A DNA stretch of 64,000 nt from Flavobacterium sp. LC2016-23. GTDB lineage: Bacteria > Bacteroidota > Bacteroidia > Flavobacteriales > Flavobacteriaceae. Shown here piece after piece: positions 33,524 to 41,498 of this stretch. The stretch is taken from assembly GCF_009674775.1 (NCBI RefSeq), contig NZ_WKKE01000010.1, positions 62,001 to 126,000 on the forward strand, read 5' to 3'. The notes under the pieces are model-generated. The model did no database searches, was not told where the DNA came from, and worked only from the letters and a program-made list of their open reading frames with translations. The first letter of the stretch is position 1; each line of letters begins with the position of its first letter. The position numbers were made by a program, and so were the translations under genes.

Positions 33524-34654
33524 TTATTTTAAAAATTCGATTACGCTGTCTGTAATAAATTTAATCTGCTCATCGTCAAGTTCAGTATGCATTGGCAAAG
33601 CAATTACTTCTTTCACCAATTGATTGGTTACCGGAAATTGTTCTTCCTTATAACGAACATCTGCATAAGCCTTTTGTGAATGCAATGGAATTGGATAATA
33701 AATCGCACATGGAATTGCTTTATCCTGCAAATGCTGCATTAGCGCATTACGATCTGCATCCACAATTCTTAAAACATATTGATGAAAAACATGATCATTA
33801 GCATCGGCATTAAATTCCGGTGTTATTATGTTTTTATGACCTGCAAAAGCAGCATTGTATTTTGTTGCCGCCAGACGACGCGCCTCATTATATTCATTAA
33901 GATAAGGTAATTTTGCATTTAAAACTCCTGCCTGAATACTGTCCAAACGTGAATTTACCCCTACTACATCGTGATGGTAGCGTTCGTACATTCCGTGATT
34001 TACGATTCCACGGATTATATGGGCCAGCTTGTCATCATTGGTAAAAATTGCTCCGCCATCTCCGTAACAACCTAAGTTTTTAGATGGAAAAAAGGAAGTT
34101 GCAGCCACATGACCTATCACCCCAACTTTATTTTTCACTCCTGATTTAGAAACATAATCAGCGCCGATTGCCTGTGCATTATCTTCGATTACATATAAAT
34201 TATGTGCTTCGGCAATTTCCATAATGGCGTCCATATTTGCTGCACGACCAAATAGATGTACCGGAACAATTGCTTTTGTTTTTGGTGTGATTGCTTTTTT
34301 TATCGCTTCAATATCAATGTTCATATTGGCAACATCAACATCTACCAAAACCGGAGTTAATTGCAACAAAGCAATTACTTCTACGGTAGCTGCAAAGGTA
34401 AAATCAGCAGTAATAACCTCATCACCCCGCTTTAAGTCAAGCCCCATCATTGCGATCTGCAAGGCATCAGTACCATTGGCACAAGGGATCACGTGTTTCG
34501 CCCCTAAATAGTTTTCAAGATTTTTTTGAAACTGCTGAACCAATGGTCCGTTTATATAAGTATTTGTATCTAAAACTTCCTGAATTGAAGCATCAACCGT
34601 TGTTTTTATTTTTTCGTATTGACTCTTTAAGTCAACCATTTGAATTTTTTTCAT
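33524..34654 (-). CDS. DegT/DnrJ/EryC1/StrS family sugar aminotransferase
   Basis: A 376-residue PLP enzyme. It transfers an amino group to a keto-sugar nucleotide, a step in making amino sugars for LPS O-antigen or glycoprotein glycans. Family signatures are NGTDALQIAMM, ADFTFAATVEVI, the VIEDNAQAIGADY aspartate that pairs with the PLP ring, and K192 in SFFPSKNLGCYGDGGAIF. The conserved end (IPLHSQKAYADVRY) resembles WbpE/QuiC-type transaminases. It lies upstream of galE and is divergent from waaA, all surface-glycan functions. A good promoter precedes it. The exact substrate is unknown. Confidence 0.92.
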   Translation of the reverse strand: MKKIQMVDLKSQYEKIKTTVDASIQEVLDTNTYINGPLVQQFQKNLENYLGAKHVIPCANGTDALQIAMMGLDLKRGDEVITADFTFAATVEVIALLQLTPVLVDVDVANMNIDIEAIKKAITPKTKAIVPVHLFGRAANMDAIMEIAEAHNLYVIEDNAQAIGADYVSKSGVKNKVGVIGHVAATSFFPSKNLGCYGDGGAIFTNDDKLAHIIRGIVNHGMYERYHHDVVGVNSRLDSIQAGVLNAKLPYLNEYNEARRLAATKYNAAFAGHKNIITPEFNADANDHVFHQYVLRIVDADRNALMQHLQDKAIPCAIYYPIPLHSQKAYADVRYKEEQFPVTNQLVKEVIALPMHTELDDEQIKFITDSVIEFLK

Positions 34655-34716
34655 TTATCTTTCTTTATTTTAAAACTTAAGATTTGTTTTCGGAATTCAA
34701 TCTTCAAAACGAAGCA

Positions 34717-34746
34717 CAAAAATAGTTATTTAATACCTTCAAACAA
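34717..34746 (-). promoter_or_regulatory. promoter of the aminotransferase-galE operon
   Basis: On the minus strand: TTG (34744-34746), a 19-nt spacer, then TATTTTTG (34717-34724). Full consensus; the leader is about 55 nt. Confidence 0.65.
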
Positions 34747-34791
34747 TGAAAATAATCGAAAGAAACGTATTTTAGCACCAAAATCACACAC

Positions 34792-36021
34792 ATGCTTTTT
34801 CTATACAATTTAGCCGTTTATATTGCTGCCTTTTTTCTTAAAATTATAGCACTGTTTAGTCCGAAAATCAAACTCTTTATCAACGGAAGAAAAGATGTTT
34901 TTACCATTTTGGAAGAAAAAATAAAACCTACAGACAAAACCATCTGGTTTCATGCCGCCTCCCTTGGAGAGTACGAACAAGGTTTACCGGTTATCGAAAA
35001 AATCAAAGAAAAACATCCCGCACACAAAATCATTGTTACCTTTTTTTCTCCTTCCGGATACGAAGTACGTAAAAACAATACCGTAGCAGATATCACTTTA
35101 TACCTGCCTTTAGATACCAAAAAGAATGCTAAACGTTTTTTAAAATTAGCACATCCCGAACTGGCATTTTTTATTAAATATGAATTTTGGCTTAATTATT
35201 TAAAAGAGCTCAAAAAAAACGAAACACCCACTTATCTGATTTCCGGAATTTTCAGGGATAGCCAGATGTTTTTTAAGTGGTATGGCGGATTTTACCGAAA
35301 AGCACTGAAGACTTTCACTTATTTCTTTGTACAAAACGAAAGTTCAAAACAAAAAATCGAAGCGATTGGATTCCACAATGTAATTGTTTCCGGCGACACC
35401 CGTTTCGATCGTGTCAATACCATCTTAGAAAGAGACAATACACTTGATTTTATTGAAGACTTCAAAAACAGCCAGACTACCATTGTTATTGGCAGTTCAT
35501 GGCCTAAAGACGAAGCAATATTAGCGGAATATATCAATCAGTCTTCTGACAATCTGAAATTCATTATTGCGCCGCATAATATAAAAACAGATCAAATTGC
35601 AAGCCTAAAGTCTCAAATCACAAAATCAAGCATCTTATTTTCCGAAAAAGGAAATGCTGATTTATCCACTTACAATGTCTTCATCATCGACACCGTTGGC
35701 TTACTCACAAAGATCTATAGTTATGCAACGATAGCCTATGTTGGAGGCGGATTTGGAAACCCGGGTATTCACAACATTCTGGAACCTGCTACGTTTGGCA
35801 TTCCAATTATCATTGGCCCGAATTACTCCCATTTTGCCGAAGCTACACAACTGGTTACACTTGGAGGCTGCATCGTTATTAACAACAAACAGGAGCTGCA
35901 ACAAAACCTGGATCGATTAACCTCAGATGAAAAGTTTTTTAAAGAAAAATCTCAAATTTGCAAGTCATTTATTCAGGACAATAAAGGAGCAACAGACTGT
36001 GTTATGAAAATCGTTTTTTAA
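34792..36021 (+). CDS. waaA: 3-deoxy-D-manno-octulosonic acid (Kdo) transferase
   Basis: A 409-residue GT-B glycosyltransferase that adds Kdo to lipid A precursor at the inner-membrane face. The N-terminal hydrophobic helix (LYNLAVYIAAFFLKIIALF) is the usual membrane anchor. WFHAASLGEYEQGLPVIEKI holds the conserved catalytic glutamate, and the C-terminal half has VIGSSWPKDEAIL and YVGGGFGNPGIHNILEPATFGIPIIIGPN typical of WaaA. The homologues of Bacteroidota add one Kdo; the number here cannot be read from sequence. It shows that the organism makes Kdo-containing LPS. Confidence 0.95.
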   Translation: MLFLYNLAVYIAAFFLKIIALFSPKIKLFINGRKDVFTILEEKIKPTDKTIWFHAASLGEYEQGLPVIEKIKEKHPAHKIIVTFFSPSGYEVRKNNTVADITLYLPLDTKKNAKRFLKLAHPELAFFIKYEFWLNYLKELKKNETPTYLISGIFRDSQMFFKWYGGFYRKALKTFTYFFVQNESSKQKIEAIGFHNVIVSGDTRFDRVNTILERDNTLDFIEDFKNSQTTIVIGSSWPKDEAILAEYINQSSDNLKFIIAPHNIKTDQIASLKSQITKSSILFSEKGNADLSTYNVFIIDTVGLLTKIYSYATIAYVGGGFGNPGIHNILEPATFGIPIIIGPNYSHFAEATQLVTLGGCIVINNKQELQQNLDRLTSDEKFFKEKSQICKSFIQDNKGATDCVMKIVF

Positions 36022-36369
36022 CAACTCAAAAGAACAAAAGCTGAGTTTTGAGTCGTAAATTATAAAAAAGCGTCTCAAAAGAGCTTATTTTAGCTTTTAA
36101 TGCCTGCAGAATAATCAAACAAAAGCAAAATATATCACCAGGAAGAGAATCAAAAAAGCTAATTTCCTTATTGAATATTCAACAAAAAATAATTTATACA
36201 AAAAATACAATAATATAACATAATTTTAGCATTTTGGCATATTATTTGATAAATAAGATATTCGTGAGCAATGAAAATATTTTAAAAAAAAAATAAAAAA
36301 ATATTTTACATATTAAAAAATTTATATCTTTGCCACGAATTAATAATTAACCTTTTATAATAAAGTAAG
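36022..36369. other. 348-bp AT-rich intergenic region after waaA
   Basis: It holds a weak hairpin (ACTCAAAA 36024-36031 / TTTTGAGT 36046-36053), an A/T-rich stretch and a candidate -7 TATCTTTG (36325-36332) for the small lipoprotein gene, with a 37-nt leader. Nothing else seen. Confidence 0.6.
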
Positions 36370-36582
36370 ATGAAAAAAGTATTTTTAAGTTTAGCTGTTG
36401 TTGCTGTTTTAACTGTTGTATCTTGTAAAAAAGCTGATGCTCCAGCTACTGAAGCTGTAGATTCTACTGCAGTTACTGTTGATTCTGCTGCTGCTGTAGT
36501 TGATTCTGCTGCTGCAACTGTTGATTCTGCTGCTGCTAAAGTTGACTCTGCTGCTGCTAAAGTAGAAGAAGTAAAAAAATAA
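36370..36582 (+). CDS. small lipoprotein with five heptad repeats
   Basis: A 70-residue precursor with lipobox TVVSC (Cys19). From V30 to K64 the mature part consists of five seven-residue units of the form VDSAAAx, encoded by five 21-nt repeats (36457-36561), followed by VEEVKK. The regular V/A spacing predicts an alanine-rich coiled-coil helix, so the product may be a short rod tethered to a membrane, loosely reminiscent of Lpp (analogy only). A dedicated promoter and terminator frame the gene. GCT-rich codon use in the repeats differs from neighbours. Confidence 0.8.
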   Translation: MKKVFLSLAVVAVLTVVSCKKADAPATEAVDSTAVTVDSAAAVVDSAAATVDSAAAKVDSAAAKVEEVKK

Positions 36583-36607
36583 TTAGAACCTAAGTTCTAA
36601 AAATTTT

Positions 36608-36635
36608 AAAACCATCCTTGAGATGGTTTTTTTTT
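36608..36635 (+). terminator. terminator of the heptad lipoprotein gene
   Basis: Perfect 9-bp stem AAAACCATC / GATGGTTTT, 5-nt loop, then T5. Confidence 0.92.
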
Positions 36636-36649
36636 GCTCAAAATTTAAA

Positions 36650-36783
36650 AAATTCCAATATAAAAAAATTCCAAATTCCAACAACACAAATTGCATTACC
36701 GGAATTTGGAATTTTAAACCTATTATTCTTACAAAACAAGCAACTGCACACTATTTGAATTTGGATTTTTTTTATTGGAATTT
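36650..36783. repeat. long imperfect inverted repeat
   Basis: Left arm 36650-36678 (AAATTCCAATATAAAAAAAT...) pairs with 36757-36783 (GAATTTGGATTTTTTTTATT...). An internal AATTCCAAATTCC / GGAATTTGGAATT pair is also present. Confidence 0.6.
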
Positions 36784-36789
36784 CTTTTT

Positions 36790-37164
36790 TTATTCCATTT
36801 CATCTTCAACCACTTCTTCATCCTCAAAAATCGATTCACTGGACGAGAAATCCAAAATCTCTGATCTTGACGCATAAGTAACAATTTCCTTGATTCCTTT
36901 CTGCAAAAGCAATTCTGTTGTGTATTTACGGCTTGTTGCGAAATGAACCTCCCCTAACATCAGCTTAAAAAAATACTTGCCTCCAGAGCCTTTAAATTTT
37001 AAAAATCTTGCCTGATCTATACTCAATTTAAATTTCTCAATATCTTCCTCACATTCAAATTTCAATTCATAACTCAAACTTGTAAAAATTACTTTTCCTT
37101 TCCTGGAAGTAAAAACAAATTTATATTCATCATTAAATCTTTTACTGATTACAAAGGCACCCAT
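36790..37164 (-). CDS. DUF1508 (YegP-like) protein
   Basis: A 124-residue protein. The start MGAFVISKRFNDEYKFVFTS followed by RKGKVIFTS and a second related half (FLKFKGSGGKYFFKLMLGEVHFATS) fits the small DUF1508 repeat, normally FxFxLKAxNGxxI. The C-terminus is a strongly acidic tail (SIFEDEEVVEDEME). The function of the family is unknown. The DUF1508 match is partial, so the assignment is moderate. Its 3' end points to the inverted repeat at 36650-36783. Confidence 0.7.
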   Translation of the reverse strand: MGAFVISKRFNDEYKFVFTSRKGKVIFTSLSYELKFECEEDIEKFKLSIDQARFLKFKGSGGKYFFKLMLGEVHFATSRKYTTELLLQKGIKEIVTYASRSEILDFSSSESIFEDEEVVEDEME

Positions 37165-37296
37165 TTAGAATTGTTGATTTTAGATTGTTGATTTTAGACT
37201 GCTAAATCCTCGATTACTGATTTACACCCCATAGTTATTGGAGCAAACCCTTAGAACCCTACCGTCTTAGAAACTCAGAATTTCCACAAATAAAAA

Positions 37297-37320
37297 AAGC
37301 CTCTTCAAAAGAAGAGGCTT
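37297..37320 (-). terminator. terminator of the tRNA operon
   Basis: Perfect 10-bp stem AAGCCTCTTC / GAAGAGGCTT with an AAAA loop. On the minus strand it is followed by a T7 run, just downstream of tRNA-Leu. Confidence 0.92.
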
Positions 37321-37323
37321 TAG

Positions 37324-37409
37324 TACTCAGAGCGGGACTTGAACCCGCACGAACATTGCTGTTCACTGGATTTTAAGTCCAGCGTGTCTACCAATTTCAC
37401 CATCCGAGC
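37324..37409 (-). tRNA. tRNA-Leu (anticodon UAA)
   Basis: An 86-nt class II tRNA. Acceptor GCTCGGA pairs with TCTGAGT, followed by discriminator A. It has a GGTTCAAGTCC T-arm, a long variable arm, and an anticodon stem-loop CTGGACTTAAAATCCAG giving UAA. CCA is not encoded. Confidence 0.95.
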
Positions 37410-37423
37410 ATTATATGGTTTTG

Positions 37424-37496
37424 AGCGAAAAACGGGGCTCGAACCCGCGACCTCGACCTTGGCAAGGTCGCGCTCTACCAACTGAGCTATTTTCGC
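37424..37496 (-). tRNA. tRNA-Gly (anticodon GCC)
   Basis: A 73-nt tRNA. Acceptor GCGAAAA / TTTTCGC, D-arm AGCTCAGTTGGTAGAGC, anticodon stem-loop CGACCTTGCCAAGGTCG (GCC), T-arm GCGGGTTCGAGCCCCGT. It is transcribed ahead of tRNA-Leu with a 14-nt spacer. Confidence 0.95.
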
Positions 37497-37514
37497 GTTT
37501 CAAATTCTAGTAAG

Positions 37515-37548
37515 AACCGCAATACCTGACTTGTTCTGTATTGCGGTT
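37515..37548. terminator. hairpin between mutS and the tRNAs
   Basis: Perfect 11-bp stem AACCGCAATAC / GTATTGCGGTT with a 12-nt loop. It lacks a strong T run, so terminator function for mutS is only likely. Confidence 0.6.
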
Positions 37549-37646
37549 GCAAATTTAAGACATTTATTGAGTTATACAAGCGTTTTTTGAAAAAAAATTA
37601 CACTTATTTTATAACCTTCTGATAACCTAAACTTTAAATATGAAAA

Positions 37647-40253
37647 TTATTTCTTTACCAGCATTCTTTTGATCTCATTCAGCTTCATTAGCGCTTCAAC
37701 AGGGGTGATCGCGTTTATATCAAGACTCATAATCTCTTCTTTTATCTCTTCCAATAGCGGATCATCCAGATTAAAGAAGCTCATTTGTATTTCATCATTA
37801 GCCGATTTTATTCCGTTTAGGGCATCACTTGAATGGTTCTTTTCTAATTTCTTTAATAGCTTCTGCGCTTTTAAAATTACAATCTGGGGCATTCCGGCCA
37901 TTTTTGCGACATGAATTCCAAAACTATGGGCACTTCCGCCTTTTACGAGTTTACGGATAAAAAGAACCGTATCTTTCAATTCTTTTACGGCAACATTATA
38001 ATTCTGAATTCTCGGCAACGATTCTGTCATTTCATTTAACTCATGATAATGGGTTGCAAACAGCGTTTTTGGTTTTGACGGATGTTCGTGCAAAAATTCG
38101 GCAATAGCCCAGGCAATCGATATTCCGTCATAGGTACTGGTTCCCCTTCCGATCTCATCCAGCAACACCAGACTTCGATCTGAGATATTATTCAGAATAG
38201 AAGCCGTTTCATTCATTTCGACCATAAAAGTCGATTCTCCCATCGAAATATTATCGGAAGCCCCTACTCTCGTAAAAATCTTATCAACGATTCCCATTCT
38301 GACACTGTCAGCAGGAACAAAGCTTCCCATTTGAGCCAAGAGGACAATCAAGGCTGTTTGTCTCAAAATAGCCGACTTACCCGACATGTTCGGTCCTGTA
38401 ATCATAATCAGCTGTTGCGTTTCCCTGTCAAGGAAAACATCATTAGCAATATAAGGTGTACCTACAGGCAATTGCTTTTCGATTACCGGGTGCCTTCCGT
38501 TTTTGATTTCCAGTTCAAAAGTTTCATCGATTTCCGGGCATACGTATTGATTTTCTACAGCCAGCTGCGTAAACGAACACAAACAGTCTAATTGCGCTAT
38601 CAAATAAGCATTCATCTGAACCGGCTTGATATAAGTGGCAATCCAGGCTACCAGTTGCTCAAAAAGATCGGTTTCAATTTTATAGATTTTCTCCTCAGCT
38701 CCTAAAATCTTGGTTTCGTATTCTTTTAATTCTTCCGTAATATAACGCTCTGCGTTGACCAGCGTCTGTTTACGAATCCATTCTGACGGCACTTTATCTT
38801 TATGTGTATTCCGAACTTCGATATAATATCCGAAAACGTTATTAAATGAAATTTTCAAAGAAGATATTCCGGTTCGCTCCGACTCTCTTTTTTCAATTCC
38901 CTCCAAATATTCTTTTCCGGATGTCGAAATGGCCCGTAAATCATCTAATTCCTCACTGATTCCTTTTGCAATAGCATTTCCTTTTGCAATGGCAACCGGA
39001 GCATCCTGGTTTAAAGTTGTTTTGATTTTCTCTCTTAATAAATCACAAGCATGCAAACTATCTCCAATTACCTTTACGGCTTCCTGCGGACTTTCGAGCG
39101 CCAGGGTTTTTATTGGAATAATAGCATCTAAAGATTCTTTCAGATACACAATTTCGCGAGGTGAAATCTTTCCAGTGGCAATTTTCGAAATCAGGCGTTC
39201 CAGATCTGAAATTTGCTTGATCTGGTACTGAATCGTATGCAAAACCTCCGGATTCGATTTCAGATAGGAAACAACATCATGACGGCCTTTTATTTTAGCA
39301 CTGTCTTTGAGCGGTAAAGCAAGCCAGCGTTTTAACAAACGCCCTCCCATTGGCGAAAGCGTTCTGTCAATTACATCTAAAAGTGTCACAGCATTTGGAT
39401 TGTAACTGTGATACAATTCCAGGTTTCGAATGGTAAAACGGTCCATCCAGACGTAGGCATCTTCAGCAATACGCTGAATTGCGGTGATATGCTGAACGCG
39501 ATTGTGCTGCGTTTCGGACAAATAATACAAAATAGCCCCGGAAGCCACAACTCCTTCTTTCAGTTCTTCCACACCGAATCCTTTTAAGGAAACCGTCTGA
39601 AAATGCTTGGTTAACGTCTCTAAAGCATAATCTTCCTTGTAAATCCAGTCTTCCAGATAAAAACTATGGAAATCATCCCCAAAAGCGTCTTTGAAATCAC
39701 CTTTATTATTCTTCGGAACCAGAACTTCACTTGGATTAAAGTTTTGTAATAATTTATCAATATATTCCGCATTTCCCTGAGCCGTTAAAAACTCTCCAGT
39801 GGAAACATCCAGAAAAGAAATCCCTATATTATTTTTAGCAAAATAAACAGAGGCCAGAAAGTTGTTTGTTTTGGACTGCAAAACCTCATCGTTTAAAGAA
39901 ACGCCCGGAGTTACCAGTTCGGTAACACCCCGTTTAACGATGGTTTTGGTCATTTTCGGATCTTCAAGCTGATCGCAAATTGCCACACGAAGTCCCGCCT
40001 TTACTAATTTTGGCAAATAGGTATTAATCGAATGATGGGGAAAACCTGCCAAAGCCGTTTCGGTTTCAGAACCCGCACCACGTTTGGTCAATGTTATGCC
40101 CAGAATTTTAGAAGCTCTAATGGCGTCTTCTCCAAAGGTTTCGTAAAAATCACCTACTCTGAAAAGCAAACAGGCATCAGGATACTTTCTCTTGATTTCA
40201 TTGTACTGTTTCATTAAAGGTGTTTCCTTCACCACTTTCTCTTTCGCTGCCAA
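37647..40253 (-). CDS. mutS: DNA mismatch repair protein MutS
   Basis: An 868-residue MutS1-type protein. The N-terminal mismatch-binding motif is [14 protein letters not shown] (the F-x-E of bacterial MutS). Domains follow in normal order: connector, lever/clamp and ATPase. The Walker A motif GPNMSGKSA lies at about residue 617-625 and the Walker B motif [14 protein letters not shown] follows, then THYHEL. It binds mismatches and recruits MutL. The tail after about residue 800 carries the usual ALNGIK...[16 protein letters not shown] end. The gene is complete, with no disruption that would suggest a mutator state. Confidence 0.97.
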   Translation of the reverse strand: MAAKEKVVKETPLMKQYNEIKRKYPDACLLFRVGDFYETFGEDAIRASKILGITLTKRGAGSETETALAGFPHHSINTYLPKLVKAGLRVAICDQLEDPKMTKTIVKRGVTELVTPGVSLNDEVLQSKTNNFLASVYFAKNNIGISFLDVSTGEFLTAQGNAEYIDKLLQNFNPSEVLVPKNNKGDFKDAFGDDFHSFYLEDWIYKEDYALETLTKHFQTVSLKGFGVEELKEGVVASGAILYYLSETQHNRVQHITAIQRIAEDAYVWMDRFTIRNLELYHSYNPNAVTLLDVIDRTLSPMGGRLLKRWLALPLKDSAKIKGRHDVVSYLKSNPEVLHTIQYQIKQISDLERLISKIATGKISPREIVYLKESLDAIIPIKTLALESPQEAVKVIGDSLHACDLLREKIKTTLNQDAPVAIAKGNAIAKGISEELDDLRAISTSGKEYLEGIEKRESERTGISSLKISFNNVFGYYIEVRNTHKDKVPSEWIRKQTLVNAERYITEELKEYETKILGAEEKIYKIETDLFEQLVAWIATYIKPVQMNAYLIAQLDCLCSFTQLAVENQYVCPEIDETFELEIKNGRHPVIEKQLPVGTPYIANDVFLDRETQQLIMITGPNMSGKSAILRQTALIVLLAQMGSFVPADSVRMGIVDKIFTRVGASDNISMGESTFMVEMNETASILNNISDRSLVLLDEIGRGTSTYDGISIAWAIAEFLHEHPSKPKTLFATHYHELNEMTESLPRIQNYNVAVKELKDTVLFIRKLVKGGSAHSFGIHVAKMAGMPQIVILKAQKLLKKLEKNHSSDALNGIKSANDEIQMSFFNLDDPLLEEIKEEIMSLDINAITPVEALMKLNEIKRMLVKK

Positions 40254-40376
40254 ATTATTATATTTTAAATGAAAAATTTATGACAGCGAATTTATAATAT
40301 TTTGAAGGAATATTGAAGAGCAACAAAAATTAAAATATTTTAAGATTTTTTTAAGCACTGATATAAGAATTTTATA

Positions 40377-40384
40377 TAGATTTG
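40377..40384 (+). promoter_or_regulatory. candidate -7 element (TAGATTTG) for the DUF1573 gene
   Basis: Exact TAnnTTTG match 28 nt upstream of the ATG at 40413. Confidence 0.5.
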
Positions 40385-40412
40385 TTCATAATTAAAAAAG
40401 ACTCTATAAAAG

Positions 40413-40841
40413 ATGAAAAAAATAATTTTATTCGCTATGTTGGCTGTAGCTGGAATTACAGCTTCTAATGCTCAAAGTGCTAAAAAAGCAACTTCTAAAG
40501 TAGCTAAAGTTGAAGGAGCAGGAATGGCTTTCGAAACTGAAACAATTGACTACGGAACCATCGCTCACAATGCTGACGGGAAACGTGAATTTGTTTTTGT
40601 AAACAACGGAACTAAACCACTTATCATCACTAACACTCAGGGATCTTGTGGTTGTACTGTACCAACTACACCAAAAGAGCCAATCGCTCCGGGTGCTAAA
40701 GGTATTATTGGTGTAAAATATGCTACTGACAGAGTTGGTGCTTTTACAAAAACGGTTACTGTTACTTCAAATGCTGAAGGACAACCAACAAAAGTACTTA
40801 CTATTAAAGGTACTGTTTTACCAGATCCAGTAAAAAGCTAA
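40413..40841 (+). CDS. DUF1573 domain exported protein
   Basis: A 142-residue precursor with a Sec signal (MKKIILFAMLAVAGITASNA). The mature domain is an Ig-like/ASH-type fold: FETETIDYGTIAHNADGKRE, FVNNGTKPLIITNTQGSCGC (the paired SCGC cysteines of DUF1573), GAKGIIGVKYATDRVGAFTK and a final strand. Such single-domain proteins are abundant in Bacteroidota and sit in the periplasm or outer membrane, with no settled role. High use of optimal codons suggests strong expression. It has its own promoter and terminator. Confidence 0.9.
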   Translation: MKKIILFAMLAVAGITASNAQSAKKATSKVAKVEGAGMAFETETIDYGTIAHNADGKREFVFVNNGTKPLIITNTQGSCGCTVPTTPKEPIAPGAKGIIGVKYATDRVGAFTKTVTVTSNAEGQPTKVLTIKGTVLPDPVKS

Positions 40842-40868
40842 TCTGAAAAAACAATCTAAAATAATTGA

Positions 40869-40898
40869 AAAAGCTTCCTTATCTTTGGAAGCTTTTTT
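40869..40898 (+). terminator. terminator of the DUF1573 gene
   Basis: Perfect 10-bp stem AAAAGCTTCC / GGAAGCTTTT with an 8-nt loop and T run. Confidence 0.93.
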
Positions 40899-40919
40899 TA
40901 TGACCTGAATTCAACCCAA

Positions 40920-41456
40920 ATGAGAAAACTTGAAAATAGTGAGCTGGAACGAAAATCGATTAAAGATTTTAAAGAATCCGAAAAAACACCCCTTATTTTA
41001 GTATTGGATGATATTCGCAGTTTACACAATATTGGATCTGTATTCAGAACAGCAGATGCTTTTTTAATTGAAAAAATAATCTTGTGCGGTATTACAGCTA
41101 CTCCTCCCAATAAAGAAATTCACAAAACAGCCCTTGGCGCTACCGAAACTGTAGCCTGGGAACATCACGAAAATGTACTGGAAGTTATCGAAAATCTTAA
41201 AAAAGAAAACATCTTAACGCTTGCGATTGAACAAGTTGAAAGTGCCGTTTTTCTTCAGGATTTTAAAGTAACCAAAGATCAAAAATATGCATTGGTTTTT
41301 GGAAATGAAGTGTATGGCGTGGCACAGGAAGCAGTTGCCCTTTGTGATGGCTGTATTGAAATTCCCCAGCTGGGCACCAAACATTCCTTAAATATTTCTG
41401 TAAGTGCCGGAATTGTAGTTTGGGATTTATTTCAGAAGCTAAACTGGCCGAAATAG
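40920..41456 (+). CDS. SpoU/TrmH family RNA 2'-O-methyltransferase
   Basis: A 178-residue SPOUT enzyme. The three SpoU motifs are visible: LDDIRSLHNIGSVFRTADAF (motif 1), LVFGNEVYGVAQEAV (motif 2) and IPQLGTKHSLNISVSAGIVVWDL (motif 3), which form the trefoil knot that binds SAM. It lacks the N-terminal substrate domain of RlmB-type members, consistent with a tRNA Gm18-like or TrmL-like enzyme. The precise target nucleotide is not readable. It starts 21 nt after a terminator, so the promoter may be within that hairpin region. Confidence 0.92.
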   Translation: MRKLENSELERKSIKDFKESEKTPLILVLDDIRSLHNIGSVFRTADAFLIEKIILCGITATPPNKEIHKTALGATETVAWEHHENVLEVIENLKKENILTLAIEQVESAVFLQDFKVTKDQKYALVFGNEVYGVAQEAVALCDGCIEIPQLGTKHSLNISVSAGIVVWDLFQKLNWPK

Positions 41457-41498
41457 AAATATATTTTTTTATCGTTAGAAAATTGATACTTTTATAAA

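Noticed and set aside
37316..37500. A larger tRNA array or an integrated element at the tRNA genes
   Set aside because: Only two tRNAs; no integrase, no repeated tRNA 3' end, and flanking genes (DUF1508, mutS) are ordinary.
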